Origin: Salinigranum marinum
GTDB lineage: Archaea > Halobacteriota > Halobacteria > Halobacteriales > Haloferacaceae
DNA: 64,000 nt
Assembly (NCBI RefSeq): GCF_024228675.1
Contig: NZ_CP100461.1
Span: forward strand, 3,469,398-3,533,397
Reading direction: 5' to 3'
Shown here one piece after another: positions 16,237-24,287 of this stretch (position 1 is the stretch's first letter; every line of letters starts with the position of its first letter). Below the pieces are notes generated by a model, which was not told the DNA's origin, did no database searches, and saw nothing but the letters and a program-made list of their open reading frames with translations. The position numbers and the translations under genes are program-made.

Positions 16237-17251
16237 GCTCCTCCGCGTCGGCGGCGTCTTCGTCCTCGTCGTCGGACTCCTCCTCGGCGGCACGGGGATC
16301 GCGGCGTTCGCGACCGAGTCGACCCCGGCGTACACGCCGGTCGAGAACGAGCAGTTCCAGCCGTCGGCGCTCCTGCCGGCCGCGGACGACGAGACGGGCA
16401 CAGTCGAGATGGACGCGGCCGGCGAGAAGACGGTCGTCGTCGACATGGCCCACGGCAACGCCATCGACGAGTCCGATCTCGAACCGATGACGTCGGCGCT
16501 CGTCCGCAACGGCCACGAGGTGCGCGTCCACAGCCAGGGCGACCTGAACGCGTCGCTCCGCCGCGCGGACGCCTACGTCGTCGCCACGCCGCGACAGCCC
16601 TTCTCTCCCGACGAGGTGGCCGGTATCCGCGCGTTCGTCGACGCGGGCGGCCGCCTCCTGCTCCTCTCCGAACCGCCGAAGACCACCGTTCAGGGCGGCC
16701 TGTTCAGCGTCTCCTTCAGCACCGTCGGCGACACCCACACCGGCGTCGCCTCCGGCTACGGGCTCGGGTTCGGCGACGGCTACCTCTACGACATGGCCGA
16801 CGACGGCCACTTCAAATCCGTCGCCGCCGAGCCGACCAGGAGTGAGGGCCTCGCCGCCGGCGTCGACCGACTCGTCCTCCGCGAGGCGGTCCCCGTCGCC
16901 GCGAGCGACGACGCCACGGTCGTCGCGAGCGACGCCGGCGAGACGACGCTCTCGACCACGCGCCGCGCCGGCGACCACGCGCTCGTCGCCCGCAACGGCG
17001 GCGTCGTCGCCGTCGGCGACACGGACTTCCTCCGGAGCGAGAACGCCGCGACAGCCGACAACGAGGTCTTCATCGGGAACCTCGCGGCGTTCCTCGTGAG
17101 CGGCGAGAAGACGCCCGGCGCACCGAAGCCGCCGGGCGAAGAGGAACCGCGGTCGCCGGGCGGTCCCGCCCCGAGACCCGGTCCCGCGCCACCGTCGGGC
17201 GGCGGTGACGAACCGGGGCCGACGCCGTCCCCCGCCCCGACGCCGGCGTAA
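16223..17251 (+). CDS. DUF4350 domain membrane-anchored protein, copy 1
   Basis: A 342-aa protein. One N-terminal helix (LLRVGGVFVLVVGLLLGGTGIAAF) is followed by an extracellular class-I-glutamine-amidotransferase-like Rossmann domain (DUF4350): VVVDMAHGN, YVVATPRQPFSPDEVAGIRAFVDAGGRLLLLSEP, and the late motif VAVGDTDFLRSE...DNEVFIGNLAAFLVSG. The Cys and His of true amidotransferases are not obvious, so it may bind a ligand or partner. The C-terminus is a Pro/Gly-rich tail (from about residue 295). It overlaps the S49 peptidase stop by 14 nt. A cofactor or adaptor role for the peptidase is inferred from the repeated pairing. Confidence 0.82.
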   Translation: MRARELLRVGGVFVLVVGLLLGGTGIAAFATESTPAYTPVENEQFQPSALLPAADDETGTVEMDAAGEKTVVVDMAHGNAIDESDLEPMTSALVRNGHEVRVHSQGDLNASLRRADAYVVATPRQPFSPDEVAGIRAFVDAGGRLLLLSEPPKTTVQGGLFSVSFSTVGDTHTGVASGYGLGFGDGYLYDMADDGHFKSVAAEPTRSEGLAAGVDRLVLREAVPVAASDDATVVASDAGETTLSTTRRAGDHALVARNGGVVAVGDTDFLRSENAATADNEVFIGNLAAFLVSGEKTPGAPKPPGEEEPRSPGGPAPRPGPAPPSGGGDEPGPTPSPAPTPA

Positions 17252-17294
17252 CGCGGTCGACACGTCTTTTTCTCCGCGGTCGGTCGACGGACGT

Positions 17295-18131
17295 ATGACC
17301 GTTCTCGTCACCGGCGCCGCCTCGGGCATCGGCCGCGCGACCGCGACCAGACTCGCCGCGCGTGGGCACCGGGTCGTCGGCGTCGACGTCGACGCCGAGG
17401 GATTGGCGTCGCTCCCGCCGACCGTCGAGACCCGCGTCGCCGACGTGACCGACGAGTCACGCGTCCGTGAGGTCCTCCCGTCGGACCTCGACGCGCTCGT
17501 CAACTGTGCCGCGACGTACGAACTCGGCGCGGTCGAGGACGCCGACTGGGACCGGGTGGAAGCGCAGTTCCGCGTCAACGTCTTCGGGACGCTCGCGGTC
17601 ACCCGGGCGGCGCTCCCGCGTCTCCGGGAGAACGGTGGCCGAGTCGTCACGCTCTCGTCCGTGCTGGGCCGGGCGTCGCTCCCCCTCCACGGCGTCTACG
17701 CCGGGACGAAACACGCCCTCGAAGGGATCTTCGACGCGCTCCGCGCCGAACAGTCCGCCGTCGACGTCGTCCTCGTCGAACCCGGCGCGGTCGGGACTGG
17801 ACTGAACGAGCGGGCGAAAGCCGCGCTTCGCGGGTACGACGACTCGCCCCACCGCGCGCTGTACGACCGCGTCGACGCCCGCTACGACCCCGGCGGCGTC
17901 CCGCCCGAACGGGTCGCCCGGGTGGTCGTCGACGCGGTCGAGTCGGCGTCGCCAGCCGCGCGCTACCCCGTCACTGGACAGGCGCGGCTCCTCCTCGCCT
18001 GCCGGGCGCTGCTGCCGGAACGCGTCTACGACCGCCTCGCGCTCGCCCGCGTCCGCAACCCGAGCGTGCTCCGCGCCGCCGCCGCCCTGCTCGTCGACGC
18101 CGGCCGCCGTGCGCTCCGCCGTCGGGAGTAG
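17295..18131 (+). CDS. SDR family NAD(P)-dependent oxidoreductase
   Basis: A 278-aa classical short-chain dehydrogenase: cofactor motif TGAASGIG (residues 6-13), D-rich strand GVDVDAEG, NCAAT at about 72-76 in place of NNAG, catalytic Ser in LSSVLGRAS and the Y-x-x-x-K pair in YAGTKHALE. The acidic residue after beta-2 favours NAD(H). The C-terminal extension (RALLPERVYDRLALARV) resembles SDRs acting on lipophilic substrates. It starts 43 nt after the DUF4350 gene on the same strand, behind a T-rich tract. Substrate unknown. Confidence 0.9.
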   Translation: MTVLVTGAASGIGRATATRLAARGHRVVGVDVDAEGLASLPPTVETRVADVTDESRVREVLPSDLDALVNCAATYELGAVEDADWDRVEAQFRVNVFGTLAVTRAALPRLRENGGRVVTLSSVLGRASLPLHGVYAGTKHALEGIFDALRAEQSAVDVVLVEPGAVGTGLNERAKAALRGYDDSPHRALYDRVDARYDPGGVPPERVARVVVDAVESASPAARYPVTGQARLLLACRALLPERVYDRLALARVRNPSVLRAAAALLVDAGRRALRRRE

Positions 18132-18184
18132 CGCTCGGCCGGGTACACGCGGGGTATTTTACACCCGTGCGCTGAAGCGTGGGT

Positions 18185-19792
18185 ATGCCGGCTCCGGATC
18201 TCGACCGTTTTTCGTCCCGTCGCTCGACCGTCTACGGCTCTCGTGGTGTCGTCGCCACCAGCCAGCCGCTCGCCGCCGAAGCTGGCGTCGAACTCCTCCG
18301 GACAGGAGGCAACGCCTTCGACGCCGCCGTCGCGACCGCCGCGGCACTGAACGTCGTCGAGCCGATGAGCACCGGCCTGGGCGGCGACGTCTTCGCGCTC
18401 TACCGGACCGCCGACGGCGACGTCGGCGCGCTCCGGTCCTGCGGCGGAGCCCCCGCCGCGGCGACCCTCGACGCGGTCCGCGAGGCGGTCGGCGGGGAGT
18501 CCGACGACGGCGCGTCGATGCCGTTCCGCGGGCCGCACACGGTGACCGTCCCCGGCACGGCCCGCGGGTGGGAGACGACGGTCGACGAACTCGGGCGACT
18601 GACCCTGGCGGAGTGTCTCGCCCCCGCCGTTCGGTACGCGACCGAGGGCTACCCGGTGAGCGAGGTCATCGCCGCCCAGTGGGACCACGGCGAGGACCTC
18701 TTCGAGGACGACGCCCGTGACGCGTTCCTGTTCGACGGTCACGCCCCCGACGTCGGCCAGCAGATCCGGCTTCCGGCGCTCGGTCGCACGCTCGAACGGA
18801 TCGGCGAGGCGGGCGCGGACGTCGTCTACGAGGGCGACGTGGGCGAGGCGATCGTCGACGCCGTCCGGTCGAAGGGGGGCTTCCTCTCGATGGACGACCT
18901 CGCCGCGTTCGAGCCGGAGTTCGTCGACCCGGTCTCGACGACGTACAACGGCTGTGAGGTGTACGAACTCCCGCCGAACAACCAGGGGCTCGTCGCGCTG
19001 GAGGCGCTGAACGTCGCGAGCGAGGTCGGCGCGCCCGAGGCCGAGGGGGTCGAACGGCTCCACCTCCTCGCCGAGGCGACGAAACTCGCCTTCCACGACG
19101 GCCATCGGTACATCACGGATCCCGACCACGAGGAGATGCCGCCACTGAACTCCCGGTCGTGGGCGCGCCAGCGGGCGACTCGGATCGGCCCGGAGGCGAC
19201 CGGGGACGTCTCGTTCCTGCCGCGGAGCCGCGCGGAGGACGCCGACACCGTCCTCCTCTGCGTGGCCGACGACGCGGGCAACGTCGTCTCGTACATCAAC
19301 TCCCTGTTCGCGGGCTTCGGCTCCGGGCTCGTCGCGGGCGAGACGGGCATCGCGCTCCAGAACCGCGGTGCGTCGTTCTCGCTCGATCCCGACCACCCGA
19401 ACCGGCTCGCCCCCGGCAAGCGACCGTTCCACACCCTGATCCCGGGGCTCCTCGACTTCGCGCCCGACGACGCGCGCGATGACTGGGCCGCCTTCGGCGT
19501 CATGGGCGGGTTCATGCAGCCGCAGGGACACGTCCAAGTCGTGTCGAACCTCGCCGACCGCGACCTGCCCGTCCAGCGTGCGCTCGACGAACCGCGGTGG
19601 CGCTACCGGGAGGACGGCACGCTCGCCGTCGAAGAGCGTCTGCCGGGGGCGACGAAGCTCGCCCGCCGGGGCCACGACGTCCGGGTGCTCCCGCCGGGCC
19701 AGTTCGGCGGGGCACAGCTCGCGCGGAACGACGACGGAACCCTCTCGGGGGCGACCGAGCCCCGCAAGGACGGCACCGTCGCGCCGTACTGA
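18185..19792 (+). CDS. Gamma-glutamyltransferase family protein
   Basis: A 535-aa Ntn-hydrolase of the GGT family. It has the N-terminal ATSQPLAAEAGVELLRTGGNAFDAA motif, the PGTARGWE substrate motif and, at the processing site, T355 in DADTVLLCVADDAGN, which aligns with the autocatalytic Thr nucleophile. GSGLVAGETGIALQNRG and the final PMGG-like FGVMGGFMQPQGHVQV follow. No signal peptide is visible, so it is likely cytosolic. Haloarchaea contain gamma-glutamylcysteine as the main thiol, so turnover of gamma-glutamyl compounds is plausible; a cephalosporin-acylase-like activity is an alternative. A TATTTTACA promoter element lies about 30 nt before the ATG at 18185; a GTG six bases upstream is less likely. 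Confidence 0.9.
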   Translation: MPAPDLDRFSSRRSTVYGSRGVVATSQPLAAEAGVELLRTGGNAFDAAVATAAALNVVEPMSTGLGGDVFALYRTADGDVGALRSCGGAPAAATLDAVREAVGGESDDGASMPFRGPHTVTVPGTARGWETTVDELGRLTLAECLAPAVRYATEGYPVSEVIAAQWDHGEDLFEDDARDAFLFDGHAPDVGQQIRLPALGRTLERIGEAGADVVYEGDVGEAIVDAVRSKGGFLSMDDLAAFEPEFVDPVSTTYNGCEVYELPPNNQGLVALEALNVASEVGAPEAEGVERLHLLAEATKLAFHDGHRYITDPDHEEMPPLNSRSWARQRATRIGPEATGDVSFLPRSRAEDADTVLLCVADDAGNVVSYINSLFAGFGSGLVAGETGIALQNRGASFSLDPDHPNRLAPGKRPFHTLIPGLLDFAPDDARDDWAAFGVMGGFMQPQGHVQVVSNLADRDLPVQRALDEPRWRYREDGTLAVEERLPGATKLARRGHDVRVLPPGQFGGAQLARNDDGTLSGATEPRKDGTVAPY

Positions 19793-19806
19793 GGCGTCGG
19801 TCGTCC

Positions 19807-20079
19807 CTACACCCACACCCAGACGACATCGCCGTGGCCGGTCGCCGGCACGCCGACGTCGACCTTGATGTCGACGAACCAGACCGCGTCCGCGAGTTTG
19901 ACCTCGGCCGTGTTGATCACGACCCGCTCGACGGCGTGGGTGTGTGTGGTGCCGTCCGCCTCTCGCACCGTCACCGTGTAGTGGTCGCGCGCCTCCGGCG
20001 TGATGACCGTCTGGACGTCTTCGTAGCTCACCGTTCCGTCCGCGAACCGGGCCGGCGTGGTCAGTGTGGTGTCGGACAT
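19807..20079 (-). CDS. Hypothetical haloarchaeal protein (90 aa)
   Basis: A 90-aa beta-rich protein (FADGTVSYEDVQTVITPEARDHYTVTV...VERVVINTAEVKLADAVWFVDIKV). No signal, membrane segment or known motif is seen. The ATG at 20079 is preferred over one at 20157 because the upstream extension is basic and low in similarity to haloarchaeal composition. It converges on the gamma-glutamyltransferase gene (14 nt between stops) and is divergent from trmY. Confidence 0.65.
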   Translation of the reverse strand: MSDTTLTTPARFADGTVSYEDVQTVITPEARDHYTVTVREADGTTHTHAVERVVINTAEVKLADAVWFVDIKVDVGVPATGHGDVVWVWV

Positions 20080-20391
20080 GGTCTCGTCACGTAGCGGAAA
20101 GCGACCCCGCCCTCCGTCTCCGTACACCCTCACGTCGGACGGGAGTGACTTCACCAAGCGGTCGGTGTGGCCCCGTTAACCGAGGGTTTAACCGCGGGAG
20201 ACCGCCGTCTCCAGTCGCCGTTCGAGCCCCGGCTGTGTGTCGGCGTCCCCCGATAACGACCCGTTATCGGCCCGCGGACCCCGCGAGCGGTGACGGGCGG
20301 TGGGTGACGCCTCGCTCGGCGCACGTTCCGGTCGGTCTCGCGTACGCCAGCGAGTGGACAGAGCCAAGTCTCTGCGAGGGGAGGAGCGAGC
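20080..20391. other. Divergent intergenic region upstream of trmY
   Basis: About 310 nt with no ORF. It holds a perfect 9-bp inverted repeat at 20250-20270 and a short A/T-rich tract (CGTTAACCGAGGGTTTAACC, about 20173-20192) suitable for a promoter. Just before trmY a purine-rich GAGGGGAGGAG serves as its ribosome site. Confidence 0.5.
20250..20270. promoter_or_regulatory. Perfect 9-bp inverted repeat, candidate operator or hairpin
   Basis: CCGATAACG, a 3-nt spacer ACC, then CGTTATCGG form a flawless dyad in the space between two divergent genes. It lies 121 nt upstream of the trmY ATG and 170 nt upstream of the minus-strand hypothetical start. Dimeric archaeal regulators bind such sites. 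The local AT content also contrasts with the GC-rich surroundings. Confidence 0.55.
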
Positions 20392-20988
20392 ATGCGACAG
20401 TTCGTGGTCACGGGACACGACGCGCCCACGACGGCCGACTTCTCGCTCGACGACCTGCCGAGCGGGGCTGGGCGACTCGACGTCCTCTGTCGGTGCGTCG
20501 GTGCCGCGTTCTTCCTCTCGCACGCCATCCGCGAGGACGTCCGAGTGCATCTCGTCCTCGCGGACGCCTTCACCGTCACGTTCGACGGCCGGGAGCTCCG
20601 GCGACTGAACCCCGACGAGCGGAGCACGGCCGCGCTCGTCCGCGCCGCCCTGCAGGAACGCGACGAGGCGATCGGGCACATCCCCGCCGAGACGAGCCCC
20701 GGGGTCTCGATCCGACGGGTCGGCTTCGAGCAGACGCTCCGGGACGTCGCCAGCGAATCGACGGTCGTCGAACTCCACGAGGACGGCACGCCGGTCGTCG
20801 ACATCGACCCCCCAGACGATCCGGCGTTCGTCCTCTCGGACCACCGGGACTTCTCGACCGCCGAAGCCGACCTCCTCGCCGACCTCGCCGACGAGCGCGT
20901 CCGACTCGGGCCGCGGGCGATCCACGCGGACCACGCGATCACCGTCGCCCACAACTACCTCGACACCGCGGGCTACGCGCAATACTGA
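20392..20988 (+). CDS. trmY: tRNA (pseudouridine(54)-N(1))-methyltransferase TrmY
   Basis: A 198-aa SPOUT-class methyltransferase. The archaeal DUF358/TrmY pattern is clear: [14 protein letters not shown] at the start, [45 protein letters not shown], and the C-terminal knot region [10 protein letters not shown]...[22 protein letters not shown] that binds S-adenosylmethionine. It methylates N1 of pseudouridine 54 in the T-loop of archaeal tRNAs, replacing the bacterial/eukaryotic T54. A strong ribosome site precedes the ATG at 20392. The tRNA-Pro(CGG) gene follows 66 nt downstream on the same strand. Confidence 0.95.
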   Translation: MRQFVVTGHDAPTTADFSLDDLPSGAGRLDVLCRCVGAAFFLSHAIREDVRVHLVLADAFTVTFDGRELRRLNPDERSTAALVRAALQERDEAIGHIPAETSPGVSIRRVGFEQTLRDVASESTVVELHEDGTPVVDIDPPDDPAFVLSDHRDFSTAEADLLADLADERVRLGPRAIHADHAITVAHNYLDTAGYAQY

Positions 20989-21054
20989 CGGACAGCGCCG
21001 GGGAGACGGCGGATCACAACTGTTAAACACGGCCCTGTCATGAGTGAGAGGTGC

Positions 21055-21127
21055 GGGCCGGTGGGGTAGCTTGGTATCCTTCGGCCTTCGGGTGGCCGTA
21101 ACCGCAGTTCGAATCTGCGCCGGCCCA
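21055..21127 (+). tRNA. tRNA-Pro(CGG)
   Basis: 73 nt. The acceptor pairs GGGCCGG with CCGGCCC, discriminator A. The anticodon stem CGGCC/GGCCG encloses TTCGGGT, giving anticodon CGG (proline). T-arm CGCAGTTCGAATCTGCG. A partial copy of its 3' end follows at 21250-21271, and the low-GC island begins about 250 nt downstream. Confidence 0.95.
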
Positions 21128-21449
21128 TTTTCACCCCACTTCGCAACGACGAGCGACAGCGAGGAGTCCGTAGTGGGTGTGAAATGCACGCCAAGCAGAT
21201 TCGGGCAGGGAAGTCGCAGCGCGAACGAAGTGAGCGACCGTCTTCCCGTGTTCGACATCTGCGCCGGCCCACTTCTCCCGCGTTCGCAACACGAAAACCG
21301 GCAGCGACGCGTGGCTCGCCGCAAACGGCACTGTCGACACGCTCCGTGAGGAGCGGGTCGTCACGAGTGCTGAACGGCCTCGGCACTCACGACTCACAAT
21401 CTATCCATAGTGAATGTGTTTATATCGTCTATAGAGCCCGCTCGTCCCG
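21128..21449. repeat. Intergenic region with a tRNA-Pro(CGG) 3'-end remnant and the left island repeat
   Basis: GTTCGACATCTGCGCCGGCCCA at 21250-21271 repeats the T-loop and acceptor of the upstream tRNA with a single inserted base, 143 nt after the original. From about 21376 the direct repeat described separately begins, and beyond it the sequence turns AT-rich. No ORF is supported; short open frames here read through repeats. Confidence 0.8.
21376..21409. repeat. Direct repeat copy 1 (left boundary of island)
   Basis: A 34-nt word starting GGCCTCGGCACTCACGACTC and ending CTATCCATA. It recurs with one mismatch at 22297-22330, and its first 14 nt recur at 28987-29000. Copies 1 and 2 bracket the toxin-antitoxin pair. 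Confidence 0.85.
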
Positions 21450-21935
21450 TTACTGTTCGTCCAGCATCTGGATGCCGCGCTCCACGACCGCCTCGGTCAC
21501 GAAGAGACTCGTCTCCTGCTGGAGTGCCCGCATACGGGAAGCCGACTCGTCTCTATCGAGCAATCTGCGGCCGTAACCGAGCGCGATGACGCCGATAGAA
21601 CCGCGTACTTCGATACCCGCGTCGGATGCCGCCTTTCGGGCGGCGAGATCGTCGGTTAGGAGAACGACTCCCCGCTCTTCGGCGACTGCAATCGCGGCGC
21701 GTTCCCCGGCGTCTAACTCTTCATCCCTGACCCGGCTTTCATCGGCTTCGACGAGTTCGTACGAGAGGTCGGCCAATCCGTCCGGAATACCACCGGTGTC
21801 GACCTCCTTGTAAACCGTCTCTGGAATGAGGAGTGTGTCAAACGTCGCGAGCAGTTCGAGTGAATCGATTTCAGCTAGGTGAATGAGTGGCCCTGCATCA
21901 GAAACAGCCGCGAGTGTCACGCGTTCAAGCCCCAA
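21450..21935 (-). CDS. PIN-domain toxin-like protein (DUF3368/VapC family)
   Basis: A 161-aa PIN-fold RNase. The N-terminal acidic motif is VSDAGPLIHLAEI; an internal Glu in PETVYKEVD, the pair DAGERAAIAVAEERG (Asp/Glu of the PIN active site) and LLTDDLAARKAA complete the acidic quartet. DUF3368 members are VapC-like toxins that cleave RNA. It starts inside the end of the upstream small gene (19-nt overlap), the usual antitoxin-toxin order. Both genes sit between two 34-bp direct repeats, so the module looks mobile. Low-GC codon use relative to the host chromosome supports transfer. Confidence 0.85.
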   Translation of the reverse strand: MGLERVTLAAVSDAGPLIHLAEIDSLELLATFDTLLIPETVYKEVDTGGIPDGLADLSYELVEADESRVRDEELDAGERAAIAVAEERGVVLLTDDLAARKAASDAGIEVRGSIGVIALGYGRRLLDRDESASRMRALQQETSLFVTEAVVERGIQMLDEQ

Positions 21936-22195
21936 TCGACGTCTTCCTCGACAACCTCACGTTCTTGCTCTACCCGCTCGACTTTCGTCCGACCGACACG
22001 CTCGATTGCTTCTTCGCGGTCGAGTTCGCCGTCGAGGTACTGCGCGAGAACGAGGTCCTCCCACAGGTCTTCGAGGCCGCGTTCGAGTGCACGCTCGAAC
22101 ACCTCGGACTCGGGAAGTCCGCGAGCCTTGGCGATTTCTCGAACCCGGTCGGAAATTTCAGCGGCCATATCGCGTGATTGCTCGGCAACGTTCAT
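21917..22195 (-). CDS. Antitoxin partner of the PIN-domain toxin (UPF0175-like/RHH-type)
   Basis: A 92-aa, highly acidic helical protein: MAAEISDRVREIAKARGLPESEVFERALERGLEDLWEDLVLAQYLDGELDREEAIERVGRTKVE. The first half resembles a ribbon-helix-helix or similar DNA-binding element and the second half a toxin-binding helix. It precedes and overlaps the PIN toxin by 19 nt, as antitoxins do. The ATG at 22195 is used; ATG at 22168 (MAAEIS) is an alternative. Autoregulation of the operon is expected from the class, not shown here. Confidence 0.78.
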   Translation of the reverse strand: MNVAEQSRDMAAEISDRVREIAKARGLPESEVFERALERGLEDLWEDLVLAQYLDGELDREEAIERVGRTKVERVEQEREVVEEDVDWGLNA

Positions 22196-22296
22196 AAATC
22201 CGTGTCCGCTCGCTCGGTGGGCAACTGACCGGGGCCTATGTCTACCGCGGCCAGAACCAGACACCATCAGAGATACGTTCTACCGTGAAAGATGGC

Positions 22297-22330
22297 GGCC
22301 TCGGAACTCACGACTCACAATCTATCCATA
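22297..22330. repeat. Direct repeat copy 2 (right flank of the toxin-antitoxin cassette)
   Basis: Same 34-nt word as at 21376 with one substitution (CGGAACTC for CGGCACTC). The distance between the repeat starts is 921 bp. Confidence 0.85.
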
Positions 22331-22349
22331 CTAAAAAATTGCTGCGAGC

Positions 22350-22781
22350 TCAGGTCTGGCTCTGATAGAGGAGAACCAAGATGGCAAGTCCGATGAAGAA
22401 GTCTGGGAGAAACACGAACGCACCGATATTTGGGCGAGGGCGGAAGCCCAAGACGTTGTGTACTAATGGATTTGATGTACCCGCGTATAGAAGTAGCGCG
22501 AGGCTTAGCACAAGCAGGCTTGCTGTGTACTTGTTCGGAAGATCGCGATAGAGCTGCACGTAGATGACTGCGAGTGCCACCAGCAACAGGAGGTTCAGGG
22601 TTGTAAAGAAAACTTCCATCCGAATGAGCAGTTCAACCTGTGAAGACAGCGCCCTCGACGGAGGGCCATGAGATGGAATTGATGTGAAAAGTGAGACTAA
22701 GAGTGCGATACCACTCGCGATGGTCGCACTCGCTACTGTCGTTCCAAGTGGACTCTCAATCCAGTTACGAATCATCACCAA
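22350..22781 (-). CDS. Four-helix membrane protein paired with a winged-helix regulator
   Basis: A 143-aa protein with about four transmembrane segments: TVASATIASGIALLVSLFTSI, MEVFFTTLNLLLLVALAVIYV, YTASLLVLSLALLLYAG and GAFVFLPDFFIGLAILVLLY. No catalytic motif is seen. Its start overlaps the end of the winged-helix gene by 17 nt. Haloarchaeal genomes often carry HTH genes coupled to small membrane proteins, suggesting the membrane protein senses a signal or is the regulated product. Codon use is less GC-biased than in the flanking chromosome, in keeping with the island. Confidence 0.75.
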   Translation of the reverse strand: MVMIRNWIESPLGTTVASATIASGIALLVSLFTSIPSHGPPSRALSSQVELLIRMEVFFTTLNLLLLVALAVIYVQLYRDLPNKYTASLLVLSLALLLYAGTSNPLVHNVLGFRPRPNIGAFVFLPDFFIGLAILVLLYQSQT

Positions 22782-23055
22782 CTCCGGCCTGTTCCGCCAC
22801 GTCTTCCATGATATCGAGGTTGTTCATCATTCTGTCTGAGAGGAAGTACATCTGCCCGTAGTTGTCACCCTCCGTGATCACGATATTGCTCTCTTCGAGG
22901 ATTTCGAGGTGGTGCTGCACTGTTTTGTAGTTCAGATTCAGGTCATTCGACAATTGATTGGTGTTTCGTGGCTGGTCGTTGAGTGCGCGGAGGATACGAA
23001 GCCGATTGCGGCCTCCACGAGACCCACCAATGAGCCACCAAAGCAACTGCCGCAT
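22765..23055 (-). CDS. Winged-helix transcriptional regulator (ArsR-like)
   Basis: A 96-aa wHTH protein: GRNRLRILRALNDQPRNTNQLSNDLNLNYKTVQHHLEILEESNIV is a textbook helix-turn-helix with the recognition helix NYKTVQHHLEIL, followed by a beta-wing (VITEGDNYGQMYFLS). It probably represses or activates its own operon with the 4-TM protein that overlaps it. ATG at 23055. The nearest upstream gene on this strand is the secreted esterase 69 nt away, so all three may share a transcript. Confidence 0.85.
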   Translation of the reverse strand: MRQLLWWLIGGSRGGRNRLRILRALNDQPRNTNQLSNDLNLNYKTVQHHLEILEESNIVITEGDNYGQMYFLSDRMMNNLDIMEDVAEQAGVGDDS

Positions 23056-23123
23056 CTATCGAGTATTCATTTGGTCGGTGCAAATACATTCTGTCTCAGT
23101 CCGAGCGACACTACTCCCCCGAA

Positions 23124-24287
23124 TTAGTCACCAATCCAGGTGATAATTCGATCAGCAATTTCACCGTTATTATCGTCCTGCATCATGAGGTGTGTATTTC
23201 CGGAGATCCCGTCGTCCGGAAGACTAAGCAGCGTTGATGCGGGATTTGTCTCTCCTGCGAGATCTGCAGTTGTCCGGGTCGCTTCCTTGCGACTAGTCTG
23301 TCCACGCTCGCCGACGTAATCGCCATACACACCCATAAACGGTGCATTACCACCCATCTCCGCCACAGTTTGCGGGTCAGTCGGCGCGCCGACCGGTTCA
23401 ACTGCGATGATCCGTTCGACGAGGTCAGGCACAGTCTGTGCGACTGCGAATCCGGAGCCACCACCTGCTGAATGGACGAGCAACACTGACGGGCCAACAC
23501 GATTGAGAAGTGCCTCTAGGGCGGCAGTCTCCTGAGGTGATGCGAACCGACTCCCACCGCCACCTCCGGTAGTCGACCCAGTCTGGTTTCCAGTTGCTGT
23601 CTCAGTGGACTCCGCAGATGTGGAGTTCCGGTCGCCGCCACGTCCGCCAGTCTGGTTTCTACTTTGCCTACCGCTACCTCCGCCACCGGTGCTAACGTAT
23701 GCGGGGAATGACGCAACGAGTTGGTCTACCGATTCGACCGGGTATCGAACGTCCTCGTACGGAGTCCCGGCTTCGGGACCGAATCCCCACGTCGGCCATG
23801 CTCGATCGATAGACCATCGAGAGAGTGACGCAGAGTCAGAGTTCTGGAGGGCAGCAGTATCTAGACCACCTGAATCGACGTTTCGAGGAGGGTTGAATAC
23901 ATACACTGGATGGCCAGCTTCGGCGAAGTACTCCACCCAGCCGCGTCGACCGTCAGGTGTCGTCCGGTAAATGTACGGTGACAACCCGAGGCCAGGCACC
24001 ATTACCACGGGTGACTTGTCGGTAGCCGTACCGGGCCGTGTATATACGACTTCAGCACGTCCATCGATGACCGTACTACTGCTTGTATCTGCGTTGCCGA
24101 CGTAGAAATTTCCGAACGTCGGAGAGTCGTTATTCTGTTGTTCGGATTGCGGAGTGTCTTCAGGAGAAGTCTGTGTACCTGTGTTCGATCCGCCACTGTC
24201 AGCTATGCTATTACACCCTGCGATAGTCGCAGCAAGTGCGACTCCGGTTGCACGAAGAAACGCTTTCCGAGAGATATCTGATGACAT
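23124..24287 (-). CDS. Secreted alpha/beta-hydrolase (esterase-like) with lipobox
   Basis: A 387-aa protein. The signal SRKAFLRATGVALAATIAGC ends in a lipobox with C25 and carries a twin-basic RK motif compatible with Tat export. A Ser/Thr/Gln-rich linker follows (to about residue 57). The hydrolase domain has an oxyanion-type strand VVMVPGLGLSP, nucleophile elbow S273 in LVHSAGGGSG, an acid after the next strand (AVEPVG) and H366 in SGNTHLMMQ. Between residues about 200 and 246 lies a low-complexity Gly/Ser/Thr/Asn insertion that probably loops out. It resembles extracellular esterases of the carboxylesterase type. Substrate unknown. Confidence 0.82.
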   Translation of the reverse strand: MSSDISRKAFLRATGVALAATIAGCNSIADSGGSNTGTQTSPEDTPQSEQQNNDSPTFGNFYVGNADTSSSTVIDGRAEVVYTRPGTATDKSPVVMVPGLGLSPYIYRTTPDGRRGWVEYFAEAGHPVYVFNPPRNVDSGGLDTAALQNSDSASLSRWSIDRAWPTWGFGPEAGTPYEDVRYPVESVDQLVASFPAYVSTGGGGSGRQSRNQTGGRGGDRNSTSAESTETATGNQTGSTTGGGGGSRFASPQETAALEALLNRVGPSVLLVHSAGGGSGFAVAQTVPDLVERIIAVEPVGAPTDPQTVAEMGGNAPFMGVYGDYVGERGQTSRKEATRTTADLAGETNPASTLLSLPDDGISGNTHLMMQDDNNGEIADRIITWIGD

